Of a stretch of DNA of 42,104 nt, positions 8,660 through 16,276 are shown piece after piece (position 1 is the first letter of the stretch; each line of letters starts with the position of its first letter). The translations under genes and the position numbers were made by a program. The notes beneath the pieces were generated by a model. The model was not told the DNA's origin. It made no database searches and saw only the letters and a program-made list of their open reading frames with translations. Source of the stretch: an uncultured Clostridia bacterium (lineage in GTDB: Bacteria; Bacillota; Clostridia; Christensenellales; UBA1242); assembly GCA_944372505.1 (NCBI GenBank), contig CALVZK010000009.1:1-42104 (forward strand), in the 5' to 3' direction.

Positions 8660-9682
8660 ATGAAAGTATTTAAAAATAAAAAAGAAGTAAACAAATTTGT
8701 TTTACAAATAATTGTTGTTGCAATGGCAGGATTAATTGGTGGATCTACTTTCAAAACTTTTTTTGATCCCGCAGGAATAATTCCTTCTGGTATAACAGGA
8801 TTTGCTCAAATTGTTCATAATTTACTTGAAAAGGCTTCAATAATAATACCAACCTCAATAGTATATTTAATAATAAACATAATCATTTTTTCTTTTGCTT
8901 TCAAAATTTTTGGGTGGAAATTTTTAGTATTATCTGGAATAGGTGTAGGTACATATGCTTTAGGAATTCAATTTGGTGCGATACCAGGAATAAATGATGT
9001 GGCAAAAGAAAATATCGATGTTTTGCTATATGCAGTGGTAGGTGCTATAATATATGGTTTAACTATAGGTACTGCCTTTAGATTTGGAGGTTCTACTGGA
9101 GGTAGTGATATTGCTGCTGCAATAATAAATAGGTACATACCTTCTATTAAAACAGGATACTGTTTATTGATAATTAACGCAATTGTAATTATTCTTACAG
9201 CAATAACTAGCGGTTTGTCAACATGTCTTTATGCGGTTGTTGTCGCAGTGATAAGTTCAATGACAACAAATTTAGTTTTAGAGGGTTCAAAAAGAGTTGT
9301 TTCATTTTATATTATTTGTAATAAAGACGAGGAAATTGCTAACGCAATTTTTGAGAAATTTAAAAGAGGCGTTACACGTTTAGAAGCAAAAGGTATGTAC
9401 TCAAAACAAAATAAAGCAATGTTATTATGTTTAATACCAAACGAAAATGCTCATGAAATGAAAAAAGTCGTTAAAGAAATTGACGAAGATGCTTTTGTCT
9501 TTTCAGCTTCAGTAGCCGAAACTATAGGTGAAGGCAATTTTATGAAAGAGATGTCAAAATTTAAAACAAAAATAAAAAATTCTCAACAAAGTTTAAAAAA
9601 TAAAATAAAATATAATAAATATAAGATTGATAAAAAGCACAGATTGTTTTCAAAAAAAACAAAGTATCATTTAAATAAGTAA
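8660..9682 (+). CDS. YitT family membrane protein (DUF161/DUF2179)
   Basis: The first 210 residues hold about five or six membrane segments with the family's signatures: FDPAGIIPSGITGFAQI at about 31-47 and GTAFRFGGSTGGSDIAAA near 137-154. A soluble domain of about 80 residues follows (DUF2179: KRGVTRLEAKGMYSKQNKAMLLC), then a Lys-rich tail of about 45 residues that is longer than usual. Function is unproven; the family is widespread in Bacillota, often several copies per genome. No ribosome site precedes the ATG and a -10-like box sits immediately upstream, so the mRNA may be leaderless. Confidence 0.9.
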   Translation: MKVFKNKKEVNKFVLQIIVVAMAGLIGGSTFKTFFDPAGIIPSGITGFAQIVHNLLEKASIIIPTSIVYLIINIIIFSFAFKIFGWKFLVLSGIGVGTYALGIQFGAIPGINDVAKENIDVLLYAVVGAIIYGLTIGTAFRFGGSTGGSDIAAAIINRYIPSIKTGYCLLIINAIVIILTAITSGLSTCLYAVVVAVISSMTTNLVLEGSKRVVSFYIICNKDEEIANAIFEKFKRGVTRLEAKGMYSKQNKAMLLCLIPNENAHEMKKVVKEIDEDAFVFSASVAETIGEGNFMKEMSKFKTKIKNSQQSLKNKIKYNKYKIDKKHRLFSKKTKYHLNK

Positions 9683-9689
9683 AAAATAG

Positions 9690-10031
9690 ATTTGCTAACA
9701 ATGTTGCTGGAAGTGTTGATAATGGAGAAAAAAAACGAAAAACGCAATTATACGAGAAGTTTTTGAAGAAACTGGAGGAGCTGTTGCTAAAGCAAAGTAT
9801 ATTTCTAAATGTTATTATTCTGTTGATTGGGAATATGAAGACATAAAATTTCCAAGCAAGAGAGTTGAATATTTTTATTTATGTGAATTAACAGATTGTA
9901 ATGTTCATATTAAAGGACTTGAAGGTGAATTTAATAAAAATATCAAACTTGCTTGGCACACAATTGAGGAACTAGAAATGTTGAAATTGCCTCCAAACGA
10001 ATTAGAATTAATGAAAAAATTAAGGATTTAG
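9690..10031 (+). pseudogene. Nudix hydrolase remnant
   Basis: One frame reads AIIREVFEETGG followed by about 85 residues ending ELELMKKLRI and a TAG at 10029. This is the Nudix box core REVxEExG and a Nudix C-terminal half. The first part of the box (AGSVDNGE, about 9710-9730) is in another frame; the switch falls in the A8 run at about 9727-9735, where one extra A would restore GSVDNGE-x7-REVFEETG. The N-terminal third of the gene is missing: stops lie upstream, and the sequence begins just after the yitT stop. It is therefore both 5'-truncated and frameshifted. It sits 4 bases before the phosphatase gene. Confidence 0.75.
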
Positions 10032-10035
10032 AGTT

Positions 10036-10521
10036 ATGAATATAATTTATTGCCACCACGCCGAAAGAGATTTCACTGGAAAACAAAATGATAATATAAC
10101 CGAATTTGGTAGGAAAGATGCCGATTTAGTTGGAAAAATGTTTAAACAAAGCAACATTAAAGCAATTTATACTTCACCATTTTTTAGATGTATAGAAACT
10201 GCAAGAATAATAAATAAACATCTAAATGTTCCAATTTATGAAGAGCCAAGGTTTAACGAATTTAAAAGTATGAGTATTTTTGTTCGAGGCAAAACAAAAG
10301 ATGAAACTTGGATAGATTTGCAAAAAAGAGTAATTGCTGCCATCGAAGATATAGTATCAAAACACAATAATGAAGATACTGTTATTTGTGTTACATCTGG
10401 TGTGAACATAGCGGGATTTATTGATTGGCAATTAAATTTAAAGCCAAGCAAAAATATGGCGTATATTGGGGTAAAATCTTGTTCCCCAATAATATTTAGA
10501 AAAGATAAAAAGGACGACTAA
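10036..10521 (+). CDS. Histidine-phosphatase-fold protein with altered catalytic motif
   Basis: A 161-residue protein of the phosphoglycerate-mutase/histidine phosphatase fold: the N-terminal IIYCHHAERD strand-loop, the DADLVGKMF helix, AIYTSPFFRCIETARII near 43-59 and a late strand VICVTSGVNIAGF. In normal members the first motif is RHG and the late motif holds a second catalytic His. Here the first motif is HHA (residues 7-9; the nucleophile His position is kept, the Arg and Gly are not) and the late His position reads Ser-Gly. Activity is therefore doubtful or changed. It follows the Nudix remnant closely; the two were probably one operon. A terminator overlaps its stop codon. Confidence 0.75.
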   Translation: MNIIYCHHAERDFTGKQNDNITEFGRKDADLVGKMFKQSNIKAIYTSPFFRCIETARIINKHLNVPIYEEPRFNEFKSMSIFVRGKTKDETWIDLQKRVIAAIEDIVSKHNNEDTVICVTSGVNIAGFIDWQLNLKPSKNMAYIGVKSCSPIIFRKDKKDD

Positions 10522-10536
10522 TTGTTGTCCTTTTTC
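10507..10536 (+). terminator. Intrinsic terminator of the phosphatase-fold gene
   Basis: The stem AAAAAGGAC / GTCCTTTTT is extended by three more pairs around a TAATT loop. The TAA stop codon of the gene is inside the loop. The T run reads on the plus strand; the A run would also help the convergent UgtP-like gene. Confidence 0.8.
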
Positions 10537-10564
10537 GCTAGTTTCAAAATGGTTCGACCTTCCT

Positions 10565-11800
10565 CTATTTTTTCTTTTTTTCTAATTTATTTGCCTTTAA
10601 TCTTGCTTTCTGTACATTTTTAAAAACTTCTTTATAATTAATATTATCTAAATTTTTTTTGTCGTAACAGGCATTAGGCATAGATAAAATAAATTTCGCT
10701 GTATTGTCTATGCCATTTATTCTTAATTTTAACACATTTTTAACCATTTGATTGTAAAAATCTTTATCATCCATTAATTTAAAAAGAATTTGTTTTAATT
10801 CTTTTGAATTTTTAAAAGATAATGCTGCCCCTTTGGATTTTAAATATTCTAAATTGTGCCTCTCTTGCCCAGAAACCATTTCTGTAACAATTATAGGCAA
10901 TTTTTTGTTTATCATTTCAGTAGCACTAGTACCACCTAATTTATTTAAAATAACATCACTTGCAGCCATATAAAGATCAACTTGATTTGTAAAACCAACA
11001 TTAACAACTTTTATATTATCCGCAAATTTCATTTTAGAAATAGTTTCATAGTCTTGTTTGTTTCTACCGTTTATCATTATCACTTGTGCTTTTCTATTAC
11101 CTAAAGATTTTATAACATCTTTAAAAATTTTAAAACCACCCTTCCAATGTCCGCCACCAAACATAATCATTATAGTGAAAACATCTTTTTGTAAAGATAA
11201 TTTTTCTCTAGCGTCATTTTTGTCTTGCTCTAGATAAAACTTTTCATTTACAGGAAGTCCTAAAGGTTTCAGTTGTTCTTCACTAAAACCTATCTTTAAT
11301 GATGGCTTAATAAAATCTTCATTAGGAATTACAAAATAATCTATGCCAATATTACCCTCCCAAAATGGCGAATTAACATAATCTAAATTTGCAACTACAA
11401 CCTTGCAAGGCAAATCATAAACTAATCGTAAATTAGTTATTGCGATGCCACCATAAAAATGCACACTATAAATAACATCTGGCTTGAAATCATAAATTTC
11501 TTTAAGAAGTCCGCTTATAATAGACATTGCAACACCTTGAGCTTTACATTGGTATCGTTTATTAGGATTTTGATTATAATAATACTCGTAAAACAAATGA
11601 TACAAATGCCTCATTTTACCTATTGCGATATTATAGCCTTTGTCCGCTACCCAAATATTAAAAGGCGTGGAATACTCTTTTAAAATATCAACTATTTTAA
11701 CTTCAACATCACCTATTTGCTCCAGTTTTTCTTTCATCGCCATAGCACAAGCATTATGTCCATTGCCTGCAGTAACTGTTAAAATAAGAATTTTTTTCAT
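10565..11800 (-). CDS. UgtP/MGDG-synthase-like glycosyltransferase (GT28)
   Basis: The 411-residue GT-B enzyme starts with the MGDG-synthase signature ILILTVTAGNGHNACAMAM (residues 4-22), in which GxGH binds the lipid acceptor side. It continues with VIYSVHFYGG near 115, the second-domain start FTIMIMFGGGHWKGG near 210-224, and a donor-sugar site NKLGGTSATEM near 286-296. In Bacillota such enzymes add one or more hexoses from UDP-glucose or UDP-galactose to diacylglycerol, giving membrane glycolipids and lipoteichoic-acid anchors. The start ATG has AAGGAG 5 bases upstream. The C-terminal 40 residues are very Lys-rich, suggesting membrane-surface contact. It is convergent with the phosphatase-fold gene. 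Confidence 0.88.
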   Translation of the reverse strand: MKKILILTVTAGNGHNACAMAMKEKLEQIGDVEVKIVDILKEYSTPFNIWVADKGYNIAIGKMRHLYHLFYEYYYNQNPNKRYQCKAQGVAMSIISGLLKEIYDFKPDVIYSVHFYGGIAITNLRLVYDLPCKVVVANLDYVNSPFWEGNIGIDYFVIPNEDFIKPSLKIGFSEEQLKPLGLPVNEKFYLEQDKNDAREKLSLQKDVFTIMIMFGGGHWKGGFKIFKDVIKSLGNRKAQVIMINGRNKQDYETISKMKFADNIKVVNVGFTNQVDLYMAASDVILNKLGGTSATEMINKKLPIIVTEMVSGQERHNLEYLKSKGAALSFKNSKELKQILFKLMDDKDFYNQMVKNVLKLRINGIDNTAKFILSMPNACYDKKNLDNINYKEVFKNVQKARLKANKLEKKKK

Positions 11801-11868
11801 AACACTCCTTAAATTTTTTAAATTTTATCAAATTTTAAATACAAAGTAAAGTAATATATTAATTCATT

Positions 11869-11896
11869 ATGACAATTTCAAAAAATATTATATAAT
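11869..11896 (+). promoter_or_regulatory. Promoter of the DUF1846 gene
   Basis: ATGACA (11869-11874), 16 bases, TATAAT (11891-11896), about 70 bases upstream of the ATG at 11967. The gene also has a good ribosome site (AAGGGGAA). Confidence 0.55.
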
Positions 11897-11966
11897 AAAA
11901 TGTGTAATAAATAAAATTTAAAAAGTAAATTTTAATAGAAAAATAATTAAAAATAAGGGGAATTTT

Positions 11967-13469
11967 ATGGAAAAAACAAATAATAAACAAAAATTGGGGT
12001 TTGATAATGATTTATACATAAAATTACAATCAAAAAAAATTTTAGAAAGAATAAAAAAATTTAACAATAAATTGTATTTAGAATTTGGCGGTAAAATTTT
12101 TGATGATTTACACGCTGCAAGGGTTTTGCCCGGCTTTGATCCAAATATAAAAACAAGGCTTCTATTAAAATTAAAAGATAAGACTGAAATAATTTTTTGT
12201 ATAAGCGCAAACGATATTGAAAAAAATAGAATTCGTGCTGATTTAGAATTAAGTTATGATAATGAAATGCTCAGAATTATAGACAATTTACGTGCTTTAG
12301 GTTTATATGTGTCTTCGATAGTTATTACATTATATAAGGGACAATTAGGAGCAACTCGATTTGCACAAAAATTGAAAAACAGAGGAGAAAAAGTATATTT
12401 TCATAATTATACAAAAGGCTATCCAAGTGAAGTAGATATTATTGTATCTGATGAAGGATATGGGGCCAATCCCTACATTGAAACAACACGTCCATTAATT
12501 GTCGTCACTGCACCTGGACCATCAAGTGGAAAATTGGCAACATGCTTAAGTCAAATGTACCACGATTATAAACATGGTGTTAAAGCAGGTTATGCAAAAT
12601 TTGAAACATTCCCAGTTTGGAATTTGCCATTAAAACACCCCGTAAATATTGCATATGAGGCTGCTACCGCAGATTTAAAAGATGTAAATTTAATTGACCC
12701 ATATCATTTTAACAAATATGGTGTTTTGACAGTGAATTATAATCGTGATATAGAAGTATTTCCAGTGTTAAAAAATATATTGAAAAAAATAACTGGAAAA
12801 GATATTTACAATTCCCCTACTGACATGGGTATTAATATGGTTGCAAGTGCAATTATAGATGACAATTTGGTTCAAGAATCAGCTAAAAAAGAAATAGTTA
12901 GAAGATATTTTAGAACTGAATGTGAATATAAAAAAGGACAAGCTACATTTGATACTGTAGAACGAACAAAATATTTAATGGCAGAATTAGATTTAACAAC
13001 AGATTACTTACCTGTTGTTCCTGCATCAAAATCAGAGAGCAAAAAATGTGGATTAGGAGTACTTGCTTTAGAGCTCCCAAATGGTGAAATAATATTTGGC
13101 AAAAACAAGAAAATAATATCTGCGAGTGGCGCAGCAATACTAAACGCATTAAGAACGCTTGCAGGTCTAGGAGATGATTACGATATTATAACCGATGATA
13201 TTTTAATGCCTATAGTGAAATTAAGAAGCGAAATTTTACACAATAATAGTGGCGTGCTTAATTTAGATGATGTTTTAACTGCACTTGCTATTTCTTCAAC
13301 AAACAACATAAAGGCGAAAAAGACAATTAATACGCTTGAAAAATTAAAAGGTTGTGAAGCACATAGTACTTTTATTTTAACACAATCAGAAGAACAAACA
13401 TTAAAAAAACTTGGAATAAATATAAGTTGCGAACCTATATTCTTAAATGGTAATCTTTTTGAAAATTAA
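11967..13469 (+). CDS. DUF1846 (UPF0371) family protein
   Basis: A 500-residue cytoplasmic protein matching the whole length of this family. Seen segments are GFDNDLYIKLQSKKILERI at residues 11-29, GGKIFDDLHAARVLPGFDP near 41-59, the glycine-rich VTAPGPSSGKLATCLSQMY near 183-201, and AGYAKFETFPVWNLPLKHP near 210-228. The family is common in Clostridia and lactic acid bacteria. Structures are known, but no accepted reaction; a nucleotide- or phosphate-binding loop at TAPGPSSGK is an inference. It is a single-gene unit with its own promoter and a strong terminator. Confidence 0.92.
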   Translation: MEKTNNKQKLGFDNDLYIKLQSKKILERIKKFNNKLYLEFGGKIFDDLHAARVLPGFDPNIKTRLLLKLKDKTEIIFCISANDIEKNRIRADLELSYDNEMLRIIDNLRALGLYVSSIVITLYKGQLGATRFAQKLKNRGEKVYFHNYTKGYPSEVDIIVSDEGYGANPYIETTRPLIVVTAPGPSSGKLATCLSQMYHDYKHGVKAGYAKFETFPVWNLPLKHPVNIAYEAATADLKDVNLIDPYHFNKYGVLTVNYNRDIEVFPVLKNILKKITGKDIYNSPTDMGINMVASAIIDDNLVQESAKKEIVRRYFRTECEYKKGQATFDTVERTKYLMAELDLTTDYLPVVPASKSESKKCGLGVLALELPNGEIIFGKNKKIISASGAAILNALRTLAGLGDDYDIITDDILMPIVKLRSEILHNNSGVLNLDDVLTALAISSTNNIKAKKTINTLEKLKGCEAHSTFILTQSEEQTLKKLGINISCEPIFLNGNLFEN

Positions 13470-13472
13470 CAA

Positions 13473-13512
13473 TAAAAAAACAGTATAAAACCTTTAATTA
13501 TACTGTTTTTTT
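13473..13512 (+). terminator. Intrinsic terminator of the DUF1846 gene
   Basis: A near-perfect 15-bp stem (AAAAAAACAGTATAA / TTATACTGTTTTTTT) lies a few bases after the stop at 13469, with T7 at its 3' side. From 13513 to 13680 I see nothing else. Confidence 0.88.
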
Positions 13513-13680
13513 AGTGATTAAATAAAAATGAAATTTATTTTTTTATTTGTTTTTATGCCTTCATTAAAATCATTTTTACTTCTATTTTATAAATTTTACA
13601 ATTGGAGAAAATTAAGCATCTATTTGTATATTATATTAAAAAAGTTCCAAATATAAGTAAATTCGCACTGAAAAATGTAT

Positions 13681-14493
13681 TTAAACAATAACCTTTAATT
13701 TAAATATTACAACTCCATATTGTTTTTCATCTTCTCTTGTGTAAATTGTTCTATAAACATTTATCATTTCTTCTTTTGTGGAATTTGAAAAACCTAAATC
13801 TTTTTTATCTAAATTGTTTGCCATTTCATCAAAATCTTTATAGATAAATTTATCTAAAATAATTGCTTTTATTGTTTCAATTTTTTCAGGTTCTTTATAA
13901 AAAGTGATTGTGTCGCCAACATTAAAGTTTTGTCGTTTTTCATCATTCAATCTGCCTTCGAGTGTTTTTTCTTTATTTTTTATAAGATTAAAATATGTAG
14001 GATGTAAATTTAAAGCATGAGTTTTAAAATTTGTTTTTCTTATTGTCCAATTTCTCCATATGTCATCATCATAATAAGACTGATCTTTAAAATGGGAGGC
14101 AAATTTATTCCAGAATTTTATTGCTCTTGGATTACTAAATCTAGTTGAAAATTCAAATTGACCTTCAAACAAATTAGTAATTTCAGTTGCAAACCAAATA
14201 GCATTATTATCTTTTCTGAATTTAGGACAAACATAAAATTCTGCAAAGCTATACACCATGTTCCCAAGCTCCCTAATCATAGCAAGACCTGCAATTTTGT
14301 TATCTACTAAAAAATAAAAAGGAAATCTATTTTTGGCGTCCCAATAGCAATCAAACCAATTGTAAATGGGGACACCTTTATCATCAAACTTTATATTTGG
14401 ATCGAATTCAGATAATTCAATCAAATAATCATAAAAATATTTTCTCATTTCTTCCATTTTTGACAACGGAACAATCTGTATTTTTCTTACCAT
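13681..14493 (-). CDS. GNAT acetyltransferase fused to ASCH domain
   Basis: Residues about 1-150 read as a GNAT domain (FPFYFLVDNKIAGLAMIREL, FAEFYVCPKFRKDN, NPRAIKFWNKFASHF). Residues about 158-270 are an ASCH domain: HALNLHPTYFNLIKNKEKTLEGRL, then VGDTITFYKEPE, ending in YGVVIFKLKVI. ASCH folds are PUA-like and act on RNA or modified nucleosides (amidohydrolase or m4C-related reader). The fusion suggests acetylation or deacetylation of a nucleobase or small ligand, but this is inference. I chose the ATG at 14493, which has GGTGG 6 bases upstream; a TTG 12 bases earlier overlaps that site. It lies 70 bases downstream of the amidotransferase gene. Confidence 0.8.
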   Translation of the reverse strand: MVRKIQIVPLSKMEEMRKYFYDYLIELSEFDPNIKFDDKGVPIYNWFDCYWDAKNRFPFYFLVDNKIAGLAMIRELGNMVYSFAEFYVCPKFRKDNNAIWFATEITNLFEGQFEFSTRFSNPRAIKFWNKFASHFKDQSYYDDDIWRNWTIRKTNFKTHALNLHPTYFNLIKNKEKTLEGRLNDEKRQNFNVGDTITFYKEPEKIETIKAIILDKFIYKDFDEMANNLDKKDLGFSNSTKEEMINVYRTIYTREDEKQYGVVIFKLKVIV

Positions 14494-14564
14494 AATATCC
14501 ACCAAACTTGTTTTATAATAAAAATATTTATAAAATTTAGCTTTTTATTTTCAAATTATAAATT

Positions 14565-15269
14565 TTATTTTGTTGCACAAATATTGATAAATTTTTTAAA
14601 TATTCTATTTTGTTTTTGATCTACATCGACTAAAATTTCAGGATGATATTTAATTCCAATAAAAAATTTTTTATTTTTAGCTTCAACAACTTCAATTTGT
14701 CCATCATCTGAAAGCGCCACAACCGTTAATTCTTTTGGTATTTTCGTCCCAACGTAAGTATGAATGCTATTAACATCAAATCTTTCACAATTTACAAGCT
14801 TATAAAACATACTATTTTTATCTGTTACAACGCACTTGTGAGCATATTGTAAATCAGGTCTATCATGAACATCTACATTAGTTATTTTTTCTGATTTACC
14901 ACCTAATGCTCTAATTATGTTATTATAACCAGCACAAATACCTAATAATGGGATATCATTGTCGTAACAATATTTAACAATAAATTCTTCATAATTATGA
15001 GAACTAATTCCACCTTGCAAAATAATTCCATCACATTTCTTAACTAAAACCAACAAATCATTTATTTCAGATTTTGTAAGTTTAATATCATCATGTTCAT
15101 CTTCAAGATTAAAATTTTTTCTTAAAGTCTGTGGTAAAATTCCCATAACTAACCCACCATTTTTATTAACTGCATATCGAACATCATTGCCAACTCTTTG
15201 CCAAGACCAATTATAAAATTCCTTTATTGTGATATTTTTAGCAACAATTCCTATTAATGGTTTATTCAT
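14565..15269 (-). CDS. Class I glutamine amidotransferase / gamma-glutamyl hydrolase family (peptidase C26)
   Basis: A 234-residue protein of the PuuD type. It shows PLIGIVAKN at the start, GIILQGGISSHNYEEF near 93-108, the nucleophile elbow LLGICAGYNNIIRALGG near 120-136 with Cys at the centre, and the His-Glu pair in IKYHPEILVD near 211-220. Such enzymes hydrolyse gamma-glutamyl bonds such as gamma-Glu-GABA. Specificity here is unknown. Its ATG begins 1 base after the TAG of the XRE regulator gene, with GAGGATTAG as the ribosome site, so the two are translationally coupled and this gene is probably controlled by that regulator. Confidence 0.88.
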   Translation of the reverse strand: MNKPLIGIVAKNITIKEFYNWSWQRVGNDVRYAVNKNGGLVMGILPQTLRKNFNLEDEHDDIKLTKSEINDLLVLVKKCDGIILQGGISSHNYEEFIVKYCYDNDIPLLGICAGYNNIIRALGGKSEKITNVDVHDRPDLQYAHKCVVTDKNSMFYKLVNCERFDVNSIHTYVGTKIPKELTVVALSDDGQIEVVEAKNKKFFIGIKYHPEILVDVDQKQNRIFKKFINICATK

Positions 15270-15270
15270 A

Positions 15271-15474
15271 CTAATCCTCCAACCCTATTAAATAATCAGC
15301 AGAGCAACTGAAAAATTTGCAAAGAATAACAATGCTGTCAATACTCGGAATTCTTAAATTCTTTTCCCAACGATTGATACAAGCAGTGCTTATTCCTGTT
15401 TGTTTTGATAGTTCATATTGAGAAAGTTTTTTCTCTTCTCTTAAATCTTTTAATCTTTCTGCAAACTTTTTCAT
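15271..15474 (-). CDS. XRE-family HTH regulator, 67 aa
   Basis: A minimal Cro/CI-type DNA-binding protein: the helix-turn-helix is at about residues 16-37 (LSQYELSKQTGISTACINRW), followed by SADYLIGLED, the usual end of single-domain members. A strong ribosome site (GAGGAG) lies 7 bases before the ATG. A promoter and a palindrome lie directly upstream, suggesting autoregulation. It forms a two-gene unit with the downstream amidotransferase. It lies outside the genetic island (left of the 15673 repeat), so it is probably a chromosomal regulator and not the island's own. Confidence 0.9.
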   Translation of the reverse strand: MKKFAERLKDLREEKKLSQYELSKQTGISTACINRWEKNLRIPSIDSIVILCKFFSCSADYLIGLED

Positions 15475-15496
15475 ATTAAAACTCCTCGTACATAAA

Positions 15497-15526
15497 AGTA
15501 TATAACAAATAATAAAAAAATGTTAA
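15497..15526 (-). promoter_or_regulatory. Promoter of the XRE regulator operon
   Basis: On the minus strand: TTAACA (15521-15526), 18 bases, TATACT (15497-15502), about 20 bases before the ATG at 15474. Confidence 0.55.
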
Positions 15527-15529
15527 GTT

Positions 15530-15545
15530 TTTACCAAATGGTAAA
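15530..15545. promoter_or_regulatory. Palindromic operator candidate
   Basis: TTTACCA-AA-TGGTAAA is a perfect 7+2+7 inverted repeat just upstream of the -35 box of the XRE gene. This is the usual site type for dimeric XRE repressors. The regulator assignment is from position only. Confidence 0.5.
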
Positions 15546-15672
15546 GCGTATAAATAAAAAAGACTTTTAGAATAATTAGAAAAATATGTTGTAAAACCTT
15601 ATATTAAAAATAAGCTTTTAAAAATTATAAAGTTATATAAAAAGCCCCCATTAAGTTAAGATTGCTCACAAT

Positions 15673-15728
15673 TGGCGGAGAGATAGGGATTCGAACCCCA
15701 GGATGCTTTCACATCAACGGTTTTCAAG
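15673..15728 (-). repeat. Left attachment repeat (tRNA-Ser 3' copy)
   Basis: These 56 bases are identical to 22660-22715, the 3' part of the tRNA-Ser gene from the anticodon loop to CCA. The identity ends sharply: TCTTGTAAG follows here and ACCGCCGCT follows in the tRNA. It is the displaced tRNA 3' end left by site-specific integration, in the same orientation as the tRNA. Sequence to its left is chromosome, to its right is island. It cannot encode a tRNA because the 5' half is missing. Confidence 0.92.
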
Positions 15729-15796
15729 TCTTGTAAGTTGTAGATTAACAAAGATTATCTATGATTATTTAAAACCGCTATTTATCCCTAAAATAA

Positions 15797-16174
15797 AGGA
15801 AAAACTGCCATTTTATTTCTGGAATGGCTATTGGTTTTGATATAATGTGTGCTGAAATCGTATTAGAATTTAAAAAGAAATATAAGAATATAATATTGGA
15901 ATGTGCGGTGCCTTGCAAAGGACAAGAAAGCAAATGGATAGAAAAAGAACAAATAAGATACAGAAGAATTTTGAAACAAGCAGACAAAATACGTTGTATT
16001 TATAACAAGTATGTTGACGGTTGTATGAAAGAACGAAATCAGTATATGATAAACAATTCTTCGCTTGTCATCGCTTTATTTAATGGCCAATGGGGCGGAA
16101 CAAAACACACAATAGAATATGCCAAATCGCAGGGAGTTGAAGTAATTACTATTAATCCCGTTGATAATATATAA
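15797..16174 (+). pseudogene. N-terminally truncated SLOG/DUF1273 (YpsA-like) gene
   Basis: The frame reads CHFISGMAIGFDIMCAEIVLE and later RYRRILKQADKI, MKERNQYMINNSSLVIALFNG and GGTKHTIEYAKSQG. This is the SLOG-fold YpsA/DUF1273 pattern: a nucleotide-binding family related to DprA and sometimes part of conflict systems. The family normally has about 45-60 more N-terminal residues with a TGHRP motif. Here a TAA at 15794 closes the frame just before the homology begins. The first ATG, at 15824, has no ribosome site and would cut into the core GMAIGFD motif. I therefore call it a fragment at the island's left end, although a short product from 15824 cannot be excluded. Confidence 0.7.
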
Positions 16175-16245
16175 TGAATAAACAACAGGTTTCAAGAAAC
16201 TAATAAGTCTCAACTAACAATATAAAGATTTTTACTTAAATAAAC

Positions 16246-16276
16246 AAAAAGTCAACATATTTTATGCTGACTTTTA
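16246..16276 (-). terminator. Terminator of the MoxR-vWA operon
   Basis: An inverted repeat (AAAAGTCA ... TGACTTTT with ATA inner pairs) overlaps the stop codon at 16274 and is followed by TTTTTG on the minus strand. It closes the three-gene operon. Confidence 0.65.

Noticed and set aside
15673..15728. Second tRNA-Ser gene
   Set aside because: Only the 3' part is present; the D-arm and 5' acceptor strand are missing, so it is an attachment-site copy.
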